Source of the DNA: Thalassobius sp. Cn5-15
GTDB lineage: Bacteria > Pseudomonadota > Alphaproteobacteria > Rhodobacterales > Rhodobacteraceae
Direction: 5' to 3'
Assembly: GCF_022347685.1 (NCBI RefSeq)
Contig: NZ_JAKRGF010000002.1
Location: 310,001-374,000, forward strand
Length of the DNA stretch: 64,000 nt
Notes under the pieces: model-generated
What the model was told of the DNA's origin: nothing
Databases searched by the model: none
What the model saw: the letters and a program-made list of their open reading frames with translations, nothing else
Program-made: the position numbers and the translations under genes
In this document: positions 51,859 to 61,416 of the stretch, piece after piece
How the letters are laid out: each line of letters opens with the position of its first letter
Position numbering within the stretch: the stretch's first letter is position 1

Positions 51859-53549
51859 GCCTCCAGATCCTCAAGGGAGAAGGCGTAAAGGTCATCTGAA
51901 CCAGCGCGCGCATGCTCCAGGTAGGAGGCATGCTGCGGCAACAGGCGGCGGATGTAGAAACGAGCCAGTTTCGACCGCGGACCTTCGCCGCCTTCGGCCA
52001 GTGCAGCCTTCAGGTGGTAGTACCCCCCCAAGATACGGCCAAAGGCCATCAGGAACGGAACCGACCCTGCGAAACGGGTGTTCATGTCGGTCTGGCTGAC
52101 CAGCCACTCAACCGATTCACGCAGGGTTTCGGTGGCTTGCCAGACCGGTTCTGCCAGTTCGGGCATTGCAGCGCGAGCGGCTTCAACATCTGCCTCGATT
52201 TCATCCAGCAGGATGTTCGCAGCTTCACCACCGTCCATCATTTTGCGACCCACAAGATCCATGGCCTGAATGCCGTTGGTGCCTTCATAGATCGCGGTGA
52301 TACGCACGTCGCGGCTGAACTGGGCTGCGCCGGTCTCTTCGATGAAGCCCATGCCGCCGTGAACCTGAACACCCTGCTCTGCCACATCAATACCCACTTC
52401 GGTACCGAAAGATTTGGCGATCGGGGTCAGCAGTGCCGCGCGTGCTTTCCATTCCGGTGCGCCGGTTGCGGTGGCCATGTCGAGCGCGACGGCACAGGAC
52501 ATCACGATGGAACGGGCTGCGAAAGTGTCTGCCTTCATGCCGATCAGCATGCGGCGCACGTCGGCGTGGTTGACGATCGGGCCGAACTGCTCACGCTCTT
52601 TGGCGTAGTCCAGTGCCTTCTGGTAGGCGCCTTCGGCGATACCAACACCCTGTGCGGCCACACCCAGACGGGCGTTGTTCATCATGGTGAACATCGCGGC
52701 CATACCTTTGTGTTTCTCACCAACGAGCCAGCCTTTGGCGCCGTCAAACTGCATCACTGCAGTCGGAGAGCCGTGAATGCCCAGCTTGTGCTCAAGGCTG
52801 ACAACCTTCACGTCATTCGCCGCGCCCATGTTGCCCTCTTCGTCCAGCAGGATCTTGGGCACCATGAACAGGCTGATGCCTTTGGTGCCAGCGGCGCCAT
52901 CAGGCAGACGAGCCAGAACCAGATGGCAGACGTTGCCGCCAAAGTCGTGGTCACCCCAGGTGATGTAGATCTTCTGACCGGTCACGGCATAGCTGCCATC
53001 CTCCAGCGGCTCTGCTTTGGATTTCAGCGCACCCACATCCGAACCGGCGCCCGGCTCGGTCAGGTTCATGGTGCCGGTCCATTCGCCGCTGATCAGCTTT
53101 TCCAGATACAGGTTCTTCAGCTCTTCGGAACCGTGATGCTCCAGCGCTTCGATCTGGCCTTGGGTCAGCATGCTGCACAAACCCAGCGCCATGTTGGACG
53201 AAGACATCATTTCGTTGAACGCGGTGGTGTAGGCGATCGGCAGGCCCATGCCACCGTAGTTTTGATCACCGGACACCGCAACCCAGCCGCCTTCGGCGAT
53301 GGCGTCGAACGCCGCCTTGAAACCGGGCGAGGTGCGCACAACGCCGTTTTCCAGATAGGCGCCATTAAGATCGCCGTCACGCTGGGTGGGATAGATCACC
53401 TCTTCGGTGAGTTTCCCCATGCCTTCCAGCACAGCGTCCGACAGGTCTTCGCTGACTTCGGCGAAACGTTCGGTGGCGCGCAGTTGCTCAACCGGCGCAA
53501 TGTTATTGAAGATAAAGCGGATGTCTTCGACCTGGGCGCGATAACTCAT
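51855..53549 (-). CDS. Acyl-CoA dehydrogenase, DmdC-type long subfamily
   Basis: A 564-residue FAD acyl-CoA dehydrogenase, longer than the usual 380 because it carries the extra N-terminal segment and a C-terminal acyl-CoA_dh_C domain. Motifs include TEPGAGSDVGAL, YITWGDHDFGGN and the base-containing AIYEGTNGIQAMD. The start ATG 53549 follows AGGAGG. In Roseobacters this subfamily includes DmdC (3-methylmercaptopropionyl-CoA dehydrogenase of DMSP breakdown), but long-chain substrates are also possible. It would pass electrons to ETF and EtfQO. Confidence 0.85.
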   Translation of the reverse strand: MSYRAQVEDIRFIFNNIAPVEQLRATERFAEVSEDLSDAVLEGMGKLTEEVIYPTQRDGDLNGAYLENGVVRTSPGFKAAFDAIAEGGWVAVSGDQNYGGMGLPIAYTTAFNEMMSSSNMALGLCSMLTQGQIEALEHHGSEELKNLYLEKLISGEWTGTMNLTEPGAGSDVGALKSKAEPLEDGSYAVTGQKIYITWGDHDFGGNVCHLVLARLPDGAAGTKGISLFMVPKILLDEEGNMGAANDVKVVSLEHKLGIHGSPTAVMQFDGAKGWLVGEKHKGMAAMFTMMNNARLGVAAQGVGIAEGAYQKALDYAKEREQFGPIVNHADVRRMLIGMKADTFAARSIVMSCAVALDMATATGAPEWKARAALLTPIAKSFGTEVGIDVAEQGVQVHGGMGFIEETGAAQFSRDVRITAIYEGTNGIQAMDLVGRKMMDGGEAANILLDEIEADVEAARAAMPELAEPVWQATETLRESVEWLVSQTDMNTRFAGSVPFLMAFGRILGGYYHLKAALAEGGEGPRSKLARFYIRRLLPQHASYLEHARAGSDDLYAFSLEDLEA

Positions 53550-53665
53550 GGTTTTCCTCCTGGCAGCGGCTTGGAATCGGGTCTGGCCGCATGTATGCAA
53601 TTGTCCTGCGGGAGAACCTAGTTTGTGCCCCATGCCCACTCAATCAAAACGCGGCGTCATAGATT

Positions 53666-54625
53666 ATGTCCAATACACAATCCTCAGACAGCACCGAAAC
53701 CCTGCCCGACAGCGCAGATGGCGTAGCCCGTGCAGCGGCACTGCTGGCGGCGGGTGGATTGGTCGCGATGCCCACAGAAACAGTTTACGGGCTGGCCGCA
53801 GATGCCCGCAAGGACCGCGCCGTCGCCCGTATTTTCAATGCCAAGGGCCGGCCGCGGTTCAACCCGCTGATCGTGCATGTGGCCGACGTTGAAATGGCGA
53901 AACGTTACGTCGAATGGTCTAGCTTGGCCGATCGTGTGGCGCAGGCCTTCTGGCCGGGGGCGCTGACACTGGTGTTGCCGCTGCGCACAGACAGTGGGCT
54001 GTCGCCACTGGTCACTGCCGATCTGCCCACGCTGGCGGTGCGTATGCCTGCACACCCGCTGGCGCAGGATCTGCTACGCCTGTTTGACGGACCAGTCGCC
54101 GCACCATCTGCAAACCCCTCTGGTAAGATCAGCCCAACAACGGCAGACCATGTCGCCGCCGGTCTCACGGGCCGGATCGAAGGGATCCTTGATGGCGGTC
54201 CCTGCCCTGTCGGGGTTGAATCCACCATTCTGGGCCTGTCCGGCACGCCGACCCTGCTGCGCCCCGGCGGCATCCCACAAGAGGCGCTGGAACAGTGTCT
54301 GGGCCAGCCGCTGGAAGTCTATCAAAACGGCGACGCACTTACCGCACCGGGTCAGATGACATCGCATTACGCCCCCGGCGCGTCGGTACGGCTCAACGCC
54401 GACGCCTTGGCAGAGGGCGAGGTGATGCTGGGCTTTGGTGCGATGGAGTGCACACTGAACCTGTCTCCCGCCGGTGATCTGGTCGAGGCGGCAGCGAACC
54501 TGTTCGGGCACCTGCACGCGCTGGACGCGATGGGACCTGAAGGCATCGCCGTGGCACCGATCCCTGAAACCGGACTGGGCCGCGCAATCAACGACCGCCT
54601 GCGGCGCGCCGCGGCGCCGCGATAA
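53666..54625 (+). CDS. Threonylcarbamoyl-AMP synthase (Sua5/TsaC)
   Basis: A 319-residue enzyme making the activated intermediate for the t6A37 modification of ANN-decoding tRNAs. The N-terminal YrdC domain has GGLVAMPTETVYGLAADA, SANPSGKISPT and GGPCPVGVESTI; the extra C-terminal domain (from about residue 225, TAPGQMTSHYAPG) makes it the two-domain Sua5 form. ATG 53666 is divergent from the acyl-CoA dehydrogenase gene; no strong Shine-Dalgarno is seen. It ends 25 bp from yqgE on the opposite strand. Confidence 0.93.
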   Translation: MSNTQSSDSTETLPDSADGVARAAALLAAGGLVAMPTETVYGLAADARKDRAVARIFNAKGRPRFNPLIVHVADVEMAKRYVEWSSLADRVAQAFWPGALTLVLPLRTDSGLSPLVTADLPTLAVRMPAHPLAQDLLRLFDGPVAAPSANPSGKISPTTADHVAAGLTGRIEGILDGGPCPVGVESTILGLSGTPTLLRPGGIPQEALEQCLGQPLEVYQNGDALTAPGQMTSHYAPGASVRLNADALAEGEVMLGFGAMECTLNLSPAGDLVEAAANLFGHLHALDAMGPEGIAVAPIPETGLGRAINDRLRRAAAPR

Positions 54626-54650
54626 ATGCCGGAAATGATCCGCTAGAAGA

Positions 54651-55220
54651 TCAGGCGTGCCCCGCTTCGGACGACAGCATCAGGGCATCCACACCCATGC
54701 TTTTCAGTGCCGCTTCCCACTTTGCCTCATCCTCAGTGTCAAAGACCAACTGACGATCGGCATCACAGGTCAGCCAGCCGTTGAGCGAAATCTCTTCCTC
54801 CAACTGGCCGGGCCCCCAACCGGAATAGCCTAACGCAACAATCGCGTTCTGCGGCCCCTCCCCGCGCGCCAGATCCTCCAGCACGTCGATGGTCGCTGTC
54901 AGGCCAAATTCGGCCCCCGGTGTTTCACCAGAAACCTCAAGTGTGTTCAATTCAGACCGGTAGGTCTTGCCATGCAACACGAAGCCACGACCTGTTTCCA
55001 CTGGCCCGCCAAAATGCACCCCCATCTGGGGCGACTCGGGTGATGCAGGGATTTTGATATGTTCCAACAGGTCTTCCAGCGCGACATCTTCCGTCGGCTT
55101 GTTGACGATCAGCCCCATCGCCCCTTCGTCCGAATGGGCACAGACCAATACAACAGAGTGTTCGAACCGGGGATCCCCCATGCCAGGCATTGCGATCAGT
55201 AACTGTCCGGTCAAGTTCAT
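54651..55220 (-). CDS. YqgE/AlgH family protein
   Basis: A 189-residue single-domain protein of the YqgE/AlgH family. Hallmarks are TGQLLIAMPGMGDPRFEHSVVLVCAHSDEGAMGLIVN, GGPVETGRGFVLH and LGYSGWGPGQLEEEI. The biochemical function is unresolved, though the family has been linked to transcriptional regulation. It lies beside the divergent DsbD-alpha gene. Confidence 0.9.
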   Translation of the reverse strand: MNLTGQLLIAMPGMGDPRFEHSVVLVCAHSDEGAMGLIVNKPTEDVALEDLLEHIKIPASPESPQMGVHFGGPVETGRGFVLHGKTYRSELNTLEVSGETPGAEFGLTATIDVLEDLARGEGPQNAIVALGYSGWGPGQLEEEISLNGWLTCDADRQLVFDTEDEAKWEAALKSMGVDALMLSSEAGHA

Positions 55221-55362
55221 ACGTGAGAACGCTCCTCTCTCTCATTCAATGTAGGCACGGATCATGCCACGGTCCAGCGGACGCGACGAAAAAAGCGCAC
55301 TCACGTGGCAATCGCCTTAATGTGAGTTGGCAAACGCCCACTCATGACCCAAATGATGAACT

Positions 55363-56265
55363 ATGAAGACACGAACCGTCATGACCTCTGCCCACGTTGT
55401 TGCCAGCGCCGCTATTGCTGGTGTTTGTGGCGCCAGTCTGCTCCTCAGCGTTGCTGCAGGGGCTGTTTCTGCACAAGAGGGCAGCGTTGCCTCATACTCC
55501 GTCCCAATCTCCGGCACCGAAAGCTGGAGTGCGGATATGGCCAACCTGACCATCCTGCCCGGCTGGCCGCGCAAGGATGGCAGCCGTATGGCCGCGCTGC
55601 GCATCGATCTGGCTGAGGGCTGGAAAACCTACTGGCGTGCTCCCGGAGATGCAGGCATTCCGCCCGTGTTGGAACTGCAGGACAGTGACAATCTGGCCGC
55701 CATTGACCCGCAATGGCCGACGCCGGATGTGTTTATGGACAACGGCATGCGCTCTGTCGGCTATAATCAATCGCTGACCGTGCCCGTCGTGCTGACCCCC
55801 AGTTCAGAGGGACAGGAAATCCGGCTGCGCGGCCAGATGCGTCTCGGCGTTTGCAAAGATGTCTGCGTGCCCGTCTCACTGCCGCTGTCTCTGGATCTGC
55901 CTGCAGATCTGAATGCACAGGACGACAGCATCCGCGCCGCGCTTGCCGACCGTCCGGTGCCGGGGCAAGAGGCTGGCGTGCGCAAAGCGCAGTGTCAGCT
56001 GGCCCCCACATATGAGGGCCTGGCCTTGACCGCCACGCTGAATATGCCCAGCGCCGGTGGGTCGGAGTTTACCATCGTCGAAACCGGCAACCCGCTTATC
56101 TGGGTGGCCGAGGCCAAGACAAAACGTCAGGGCAACACCCTGACCGTAACCACAGAAATGATGCACGTCGAAGGCGACCCGATCGCAATTGATCGTTCCA
56201 GCCTGCGGTTTACCGTGCTGGGCAAGGATCAGGCGGTTGATATCCAAGGGTGCAGCGCGAGCTGA
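55363..56265 (+). CDS. Exported DsbD-alpha-domain protein
   Basis: A 300-residue protein with a signal peptide (core about residues 12-35, ending VSAQEG). The rest matches the N-terminal domain of DsbD: DLAEGWKTYWRAPGDAGIPP, then LGVCKDVCVPV, where the redox cysteines sit in a C-x3-C arrangement. Two more cysteines (KAQCQLAP and the final QGCSAS) could form another pair. It lacks the membrane and thioredoxin domains of full DsbD. It probably exchanges disulfides in the periplasm with a partner encoded elsewhere. The ribosome site is weak. Confidence 0.83.
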   Translation: MKTRTVMTSAHVVASAAIAGVCGASLLLSVAAGAVSAQEGSVASYSVPISGTESWSADMANLTILPGWPRKDGSRMAALRIDLAEGWKTYWRAPGDAGIPPVLELQDSDNLAAIDPQWPTPDVFMDNGMRSVGYNQSLTVPVVLTPSSEGQEIRLRGQMRLGVCKDVCVPVSLPLSLDLPADLNAQDDSIRAALADRPVPGQEAGVRKAQCQLAPTYEGLALTATLNMPSAGGSEFTIVETGNPLIWVAEAKTKRQGNTLTVTTEMMHVEGDPIAIDRSSLRFTVLGKDQAVDIQGCSAS

Positions 56266-56293
56266 GCCCTCCAGACAATACTCAATGGTGCAG

Positions 56294-56324
56294 AAAAGGC
56301 GCGTGGGGAACCAACGCGCCTTTT
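56294..56324. terminator. Terminator between the DsbD-alpha and RND genes
   Basis: AAAAGGCGCGT (56294-56304) pairs with ACGCGCCTTTT (56314-56324), ending in a T-run on both strands. Confidence 0.92.
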
Positions 56325-56372
56325 GCTTGTCTGAAACTTTGCTCGTCTGAAACTTTGCTTTTCTGAAACGTT
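56325..56372. repeat. Three tandem 16-bp repeats
   Basis: GCTTGTCTGAAACTTT, GCTCGTCTGAAACTTT and GCTTTTCTGAAACGTT lie head to tail directly after the terminator and before the RND gene's end. Copies 1 and 2 differ at one position; copy 3 differs from copy 1 at two. Confidence 0.85.
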
Positions 56373-56383
56373 GGGCCGCGCCC

Positions 56384-59300
56384 TCACACCCGCCGCTGTA
56401 GGTTCAACCGCAGCAGCACTGCCAGATAGGCCAGCAGCGCCACCAGCGCGGCCCCTCCCAGAAACAAGGCAACAGACGCGCCAAGCCCAGCACCCGACAG
56501 CACGGGCAACAGTGCCACCAGCCAAGACGCCAGAGATCCGGTCAGCGCCACCGCGCCCAGTGTGGATGCCAGCCAAACGCCCAGCACTGCCAACGACACG
56601 CCCAAGGGGCCGCGCAACACAGCTGCCTTCAACCCGTGCCGCAACGCCCGCAACTGACGTCCAATGTCGGCCTGTGCCGCTATCAGCGCAGGCACCACCA
56701 GCAGAACCAGCACCATGCCGAACCCCAGACCATAGACCAGCGTGATAACTGTGGGCCGCAGGAACTGCGCCTGACTGGAACTTTCATAAAGCAGCGGTGC
56801 CAGCCCCAGCACCGTGGTCAAGGTGGTCAGCACCACAGGGCGCAACCGATCCGCCGCGCCCTCCATGATCGAGGGCACCAGTCCCCGTTCTTTGGCATAT
56901 TGATCAATCGTTGTGACCAGCACGATAGAGTCGTTGATGATAATCCCCGTCATGCCCAAAAGACCTACGACCGAAAACATCGACAACGGCACATCCCAGA
57001 CATAATGCCCCCAGATCGCACCCACGAGGCCGAAGGGAATAACGGCCATTACCACCAGAGGCCGCGTCCAACTGGCAAAAACCCATGCCAGCACCAGATA
57101 GATCCCCGTCAGACACAGGATCAGACCTGTGCGGGCATCGCGCAGGAAGCTGTCCTCTTGCTCCGACAGACCCGACAGGCGGTATTCCACCTGATGTTCA
57201 CTGGCGATGCGCGGCAGAATGTCGGTTTCCAACGCCTGCGCAATTTGTTCGGCACGCGCGGGGTCATCTTCGGAAATGTCACCGGTGACGGAAATCAGCC
57301 GCACCCCGTTTTCACGCAACACGGTGGAAAACCCGCTGCGGCTTTGCACTGTAACCAGATCGGACAGCGGCGCGTAGCTGCCACTGGGACTACGCATTTG
57401 GGTGCGTTCCAGAAAATCCGCCGTCAGTTCCTGCGTGGGCAGTTCTACGCGGATCGCGGCAGAGCGCGGCCCATCGGGGAAGGTCGCCGCCTCGATCCCG
57501 TTCAGACGGTGGCGCAACACCTGCCCTAACCCGTCGATACTGAATCCCAGCGCTTGCCCCTGCGGGGTCAGCTCTAGGATAAGTTCTTCCTTGTCGTAGG
57601 CCAGATTATCCTCCAGCGCCGACACCTCAGGATACTGCGCCAAAGCGGACTGTAACGCCTCACTGGCAGCTTTCAGCACCTCGGCGCTGGCACCGGACAG
57701 CTGCACGTCCAGCGCATCCCCTCCGGGCCCCGACCGCCAACCACGGAAACTGACAATCTCAGCAAGGGGATGCTGCTGCACCTCCTGCTGAACCTCACGC
57801 ACGAAGGCAAAACTGGAATAGGGGCTGCCGTCCTGTTTCAGGCGCAGATCGGCATCAATCAATTCGATCGAAATCGCCCCGAGAAGGTCAGCATCCTTAT
57901 TTTCAGAACCGCTCAGCGGACGACCTGCGTTGCCGCCAATTTCGGTGATCACGTAATTTACGGGCTGCCAGCCGTACTGCTCTGCCAATCGTGCATTCAC
58001 CGCCTCAGTCGCGCGCTGCATCTCCTGCATCATCGCCAGCGAGTCTTCGCGCGTTGCACCCTCCAGCATGGCAAAGTTGCCGGTGACCGAACTGCGCTCT
58101 GGCGCGTTGAAAAAGCGCCAGTTCACGTCGCCTCGGGTCAACAGCGCGATTTGCGACGCCAAGAGAACCACCGCCAGCGCCAAGACCGGATAGCGCGCCC
58201 AGACCACCAACCGCATCAGGGGGCGGAAGGCGCGGTCGCGCATCTGGCGGAAGCCACGGTTCACCACGCGGCTGGGCCAGTCGTACCAATGGTCCTTATG
58301 CTGATGTTTCAACGCATGGGCCATGTGATTGGGCAGAATCAGGAAACATTCCACCAAGGACGCCGCCAGCACCGCAATCACGGTGAAAGGGATATCCGCG
58401 ATCAGATCACCGAAACGCCCCGAAATAAAAGTGAGGCCAAAGAAGGCAATCACTGTGGTCAACGTGGCGGAAAACACCGGCATCGCCATACGCCGCGCAG
58501 CGTTTTCTGCTGCCACAATAGGGCTTTCGCCATACTTGCGCAGGCGCGCATCGGCGTGTTCGCCGACCACAATTGCGTCGTCTACCACAATCCCCAGCGT
58601 GATGATCAGCGCAAAGAGCGAGATCATGTTGATCGTCAGCCCCCCCAGATACATCAGCGTCACCGCCGCCAGCATCGCCACCGGCATACCCGCTGCCACC
58701 CAAAACGCCGTGCGCGCATTGAGGAAGAGGAACAAGAGCAGGACCACCAGACCCAGCCCCATCAACCCGTTGTCGAGCAATAGAGACAAGCGGCCCGAAA
58801 TCGCCTCTGCCCGCGTGCGGATCAAATCAACGGTGACGCCATCCGGCAGGGTCGATTGCAGCGCATCAGCGACCTCTTCGACGCGGTGCTGCATGTCAAT
58901 TGCATCGCCGGAAGCAGAGCGGTCCACACGGATCGACACCGCAGGGTTGGTGCCAACAAAATAGCTGCGCGTGCCATCTGCGCCCAACTCCATCACCTTG
59001 GCCACATCGCCCACGGTCAGGCTGGACCCGTCACCGTTGCGGCGCAAAACGATCTGTTCGACCTCACTGGCGCTGCGCTTGGCCACGCCCGTGCGCACCC
59101 GCGCATTGGCGCCGGTGACGTCGCCTGCGGGGGCCGCATCCACCTCTTCGTCGATCGCCGCAGCGATTTGCGACAGGGTCACATCATGTTCGATCAGCTT
59201 GATCGATGGCACCTCGACCAGCACTTCGCGCGCAGCGACGCCGCGGACGATGGTACGGGTGACACCGGCGGTGAACAGGCGCGCGATAAGTTCATCTGCA

Positions 59301-59785
59301 TAGAGGCCAAGCTGACGCCGTTCCACCGGACCGGTGATCACCACATCCGTCACCCGATCCCGCCAGGCACCACGGCGCACGGTGGGTTCTTCTGCCTCCT
59401 CCGGCAACGTCGTCAGCGCATCAACAGCGGCCTGAACATCATCGGCAGCACGGCCCATATCCCAACCTGGCTCAAACTCCAGATTGACGGTGGCGCGACC
59501 TTCGCGACTGCTGGAGTCAGAGCTTTCCACCCCCTCTACTGTTAACAGCGCAGGCTCCAGAACCTGCACGATACCCGCATCCACATCCTCGGCCCCAGCC
59601 CCATCCCAAAGGACAATGACAGAGACATCATCGACAATCACATCAGGAAAGAACTGCGCCCGCATCTGCGGCGTGACCGCCAGCCCAAGGACCAACAGAA
59701 CCACCAATAACAGGTTCGCCACTGTCGGGTGGCGGGTGAAGTAGGACAGAATACCGCCTGCCACTGGGCTGATATCACGCACCAT
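56384..59785 (-). CDS. RND-family efflux permease
   Basis: A 1133-residue inner-membrane proton-driven pump subunit. The usual twelve helices and two large periplasmic loops are present; the proton-relay acidic pair is in GIVVDDAIVVGEHADARLRK (TM4). After the final RND helix (LVLLVVPALIAAQAD) an extra stretch of about 100 residues adds roughly three more hydrophobic segments. It ends 3 bp from the adaptor gene. No outer-membrane channel gene is adjacent, so it probably uses a shared TolC-type partner. The substrate is unknown. Confidence 0.9.
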   Translation of the reverse strand: MVRDISPVAGGILSYFTRHPTVANLLLVVLLVLGLAVTPQMRAQFFPDVIVDDVSVIVLWDGAGAEDVDAGIVQVLEPALLTVEGVESSDSSSREGRATVNLEFEPGWDMGRAADDVQAAVDALTTLPEEAEEPTVRRGAWRDRVTDVVITGPVERRQLGLYADELIARLFTAGVTRTIVRGVAAREVLVEVPSIKLIEHDVTLSQIAAAIDEEVDAAPAGDVTGANARVRTGVAKRSASEVEQIVLRRNGDGSSLTVGDVAKVMELGADGTRSYFVGTNPAVSIRVDRSASGDAIDMQHRVEEVADALQSTLPDGVTVDLIRTRAEAISGRLSLLLDNGLMGLGLVVLLLFLFLNARTAFWVAAGMPVAMLAAVTLMYLGGLTINMISLFALIITLGIVVDDAIVVGEHADARLRKYGESPIVAAENAARRMAMPVFSATLTTVIAFFGLTFISGRFGDLIADIPFTVIAVLAASLVECFLILPNHMAHALKHQHKDHWYDWPSRVVNRGFRQMRDRAFRPLMRLVVWARYPVLALAVVLLASQIALLTRGDVNWRFFNAPERSSVTGNFAMLEGATREDSLAMMQEMQRATEAVNARLAEQYGWQPVNYVITEIGGNAGRPLSGSENKDADLLGAISIELIDADLRLKQDGSPYSSFAFVREVQQEVQQHPLAEIVSFRGWRSGPGGDALDVQLSGASAEVLKAASEALQSALAQYPEVSALEDNLAYDKEELILELTPQGQALGFSIDGLGQVLRHRLNGIEAATFPDGPRSAAIRVELPTQELTADFLERTQMRSPSGSYAPLSDLVTVQSRSGFSTVLRENGVRLISVTGDISEDDPARAEQIAQALETDILPRIASEHQVEYRLSGLSEQEDSFLRDARTGLILCLTGIYLVLAWVFASWTRPLVVMAVIPFGLVGAIWGHYVWDVPLSMFSVVGLLGMTGIIINDSIVLVTTIDQYAKERGLVPSIMEGAADRLRPVVLTTLTTVLGLAPLLYESSSQAQFLRPTVITLVYGLGFGMVLVLLVVPALIAAQADIGRQLRALRHGLKAAVLRGPLGVSLAVLGVWLASTLGAVALTGSLASWLVALLPVLSGAGLGASVALFLGGAALVALLAYLAVLLRLNLQRRV

Positions 59786-59788
59786 GTC

Positions 59789-61249
59789 TTACCCCCCCGT
59801 CCGCGCCAGCCGCGCCTCTAGGCGGGTGACAACATCGCTGGGCACCGCGTCCTTTTGCAGCGTTTCGCGCATGCGCTCTTTTACATCCTCAGGCATCCGC
59901 TTGTTGCCTTCAACAAAGGCCAACAGACGCGCGCGCTGCTCATCGCTGAGCGTGATCATCTCAGGCACCGCCTCCGTACCAGCAGGGCCAAGCGCCCGCA
60001 CCTTTATCCCCGGCCCCAAAAGCGGCGTGCGTTGTGTCACGATCTGACGCCCGCGCAAGCCTTGCCCACGCACCAACACGTCATCGCCCTGACGGCGCAG
60101 CAGATTGACTGGCAGCGCCTCAATCCGACCCTCCTCACCCAATGCCAGCACCCGACCGTCACTGCCCAGACTGCGCGCAGGCAGACGCACCACGCGATCC
60201 AGAGCCGGTTCTTCGACCGACACGGTGACAAAATCGCCGGGTTTCATCCCCCGCGGTGCGGCGAGGCTGGCAAAGATCAACCGGCCACTCTGCCCCTCCG
60301 CCACAGCGGCACTGTCTCGACTGATCCGGCCAGAGGTCGACAGGTCAATGCCGCTGGTATCCAGCGACACGGTCACCGTGGCAGGGATCAACTCGCCATC
60401 CTGATCAAGCAACCGCGCGTGCTGCGCGGTAGACACGCGAAAGGCCACTTCCAGCGTGCGGCCATCGACCAGACGGGCCAATTGTTCATTGGTGCCCACC
60501 AGCCCGCCCGCCACGACAGATACCTCTGACAGCGTACCGTCAAATTCGGCGCGCACCACAGTGTCCGCCAAACGGCGCGCGGCCTCTTCGCGGGCAATCT
60601 CTGCGCGTGATAGGGCGGTTGCGGCGCGATCTACACGTGCCTCTGCCTGCGCCAAGGACTGACGCCGTGCCACTGCTGCCTGACGGGCAGAGGCGGCCGC
60701 AAGTTCCGCAACCTCGACTGCCGCCGCGGTGGAAACGCCGCGTTCCTGCAATCCCTCTTGGCGCTCAAAGGCACGTTGTCGCAGATCAGATTGCTCCTCC
60801 GCCGCTGCCAAATCCACATGCGCAAGTTCCAGAGAACGGGCCGCATCACGGGTTTCAGCCTGACCGTCGAGCAGGTTAGCCTCCGCCCGGTCCAGAGCGG
60901 ATTGCGCGTCAGCTGGATCAATGCGCAGCAGAACGTCGCCCGCACGCACCTCCCCGCCCTCTTTCATCGCATCAGACAGCTCCACAACCGTACCCGCCGC
61001 CGCTGCCCGCAAAACCAACGACCGGCGGCTTTCGACCTGACCAAAGGCCTCCAGCCTCGGGATCACGGTTTCGGGCTGTGCCTCAACCACCGCAACGGCA
61101 AAGATCCGCTCCTGCGCGGGCCGTGACCGCCCCTCATCCGCCAATCGCTCCTGCACCGCGCCACGCACCAAAGCGACCGCGTAAAACAATAACGCCACAG
61201 TTACCGCCAGTAGAAACAGCCCGGTCAGGCTTTGTCGCAAAAAACGCAT
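59789..61249 (-). CDS. RND efflux periplasmic adaptor (membrane fusion protein)
   Basis: A 486-residue adaptor. It has an N-terminal membrane anchor (about residues 8-28), then barrel-sandwich hybrid halves (ESRRSLVLRAAAAGTVVEL and RIDPADAQSALD) separated by a long alpha-helical hairpin (about 110-230, rich in A/E/R/Q), and beta-barrel and membrane-proximal domains (EFDGTLSEVSVVAGGLVGT). It bridges the RND permease to an outer-membrane channel. It is the first gene of the two-gene operon, with 166 bp of upstream sequence and no adjacent regulator. Confidence 0.9.
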   Translation of the reverse strand: MRFLRQSLTGLFLLAVTVALLFYAVALVRGAVQERLADEGRSRPAQERIFAVAVVEAQPETVIPRLEAFGQVESRRSLVLRAAAAGTVVELSDAMKEGGEVRAGDVLLRIDPADAQSALDRAEANLLDGQAETRDAARSLELAHVDLAAAEEQSDLRQRAFERQEGLQERGVSTAAAVEVAELAAASARQAAVARRQSLAQAEARVDRAATALSRAEIAREEAARRLADTVVRAEFDGTLSEVSVVAGGLVGTNEQLARLVDGRTLEVAFRVSTAQHARLLDQDGELIPATVTVSLDTSGIDLSTSGRISRDSAAVAEGQSGRLIFASLAAPRGMKPGDFVTVSVEEPALDRVVRLPARSLGSDGRVLALGEEGRIEALPVNLLRRQGDDVLVRGQGLRGRQIVTQRTPLLGPGIKVRALGPAGTEAVPEMITLSDEQRARLLAFVEGNKRMPEDVKERMRETLQKDAVPSDVVTRLEARLARTGG

Positions 61250-61416
61250 ATCTCTTCCTTAAATACAGGCATTTGGGGGGCCACTTCCATAGGTAAGCCC
61301 CAAGGCTGCAAAGCCAAGTCTCTCTTCTTATACGAAGCAGAAATAGTTTCCGTCGCTTTTTTCTGACGGCGAAGTGACGGGCGCGTGACGTCAGCCCCCT
61401 CTACATCCGTGCCCCT

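Noticed and set aside
51912-53621. A 569-codon plus-strand open frame opposite the acyl-CoA dehydrogenase gene
   Set aside because: It mirrors a strongly conserved enzyme gene and has a His/Gln/Arg-rich, non-protein-like composition. High-GC codon usage creates such long shadow frames.
57770-58783. A 337-codon plus-strand frame opposite the RND permease gene
   Set aside because: Shadow frame with H/R/Q-rich sequence and no recognisable fold.
61340-61368. CCGTCGCTTTTTTCTGACGG as a terminator after moaB
   Set aside because: The stem is only five base pairs with T's in the loop, and it lies about 50 bp from the gene end.
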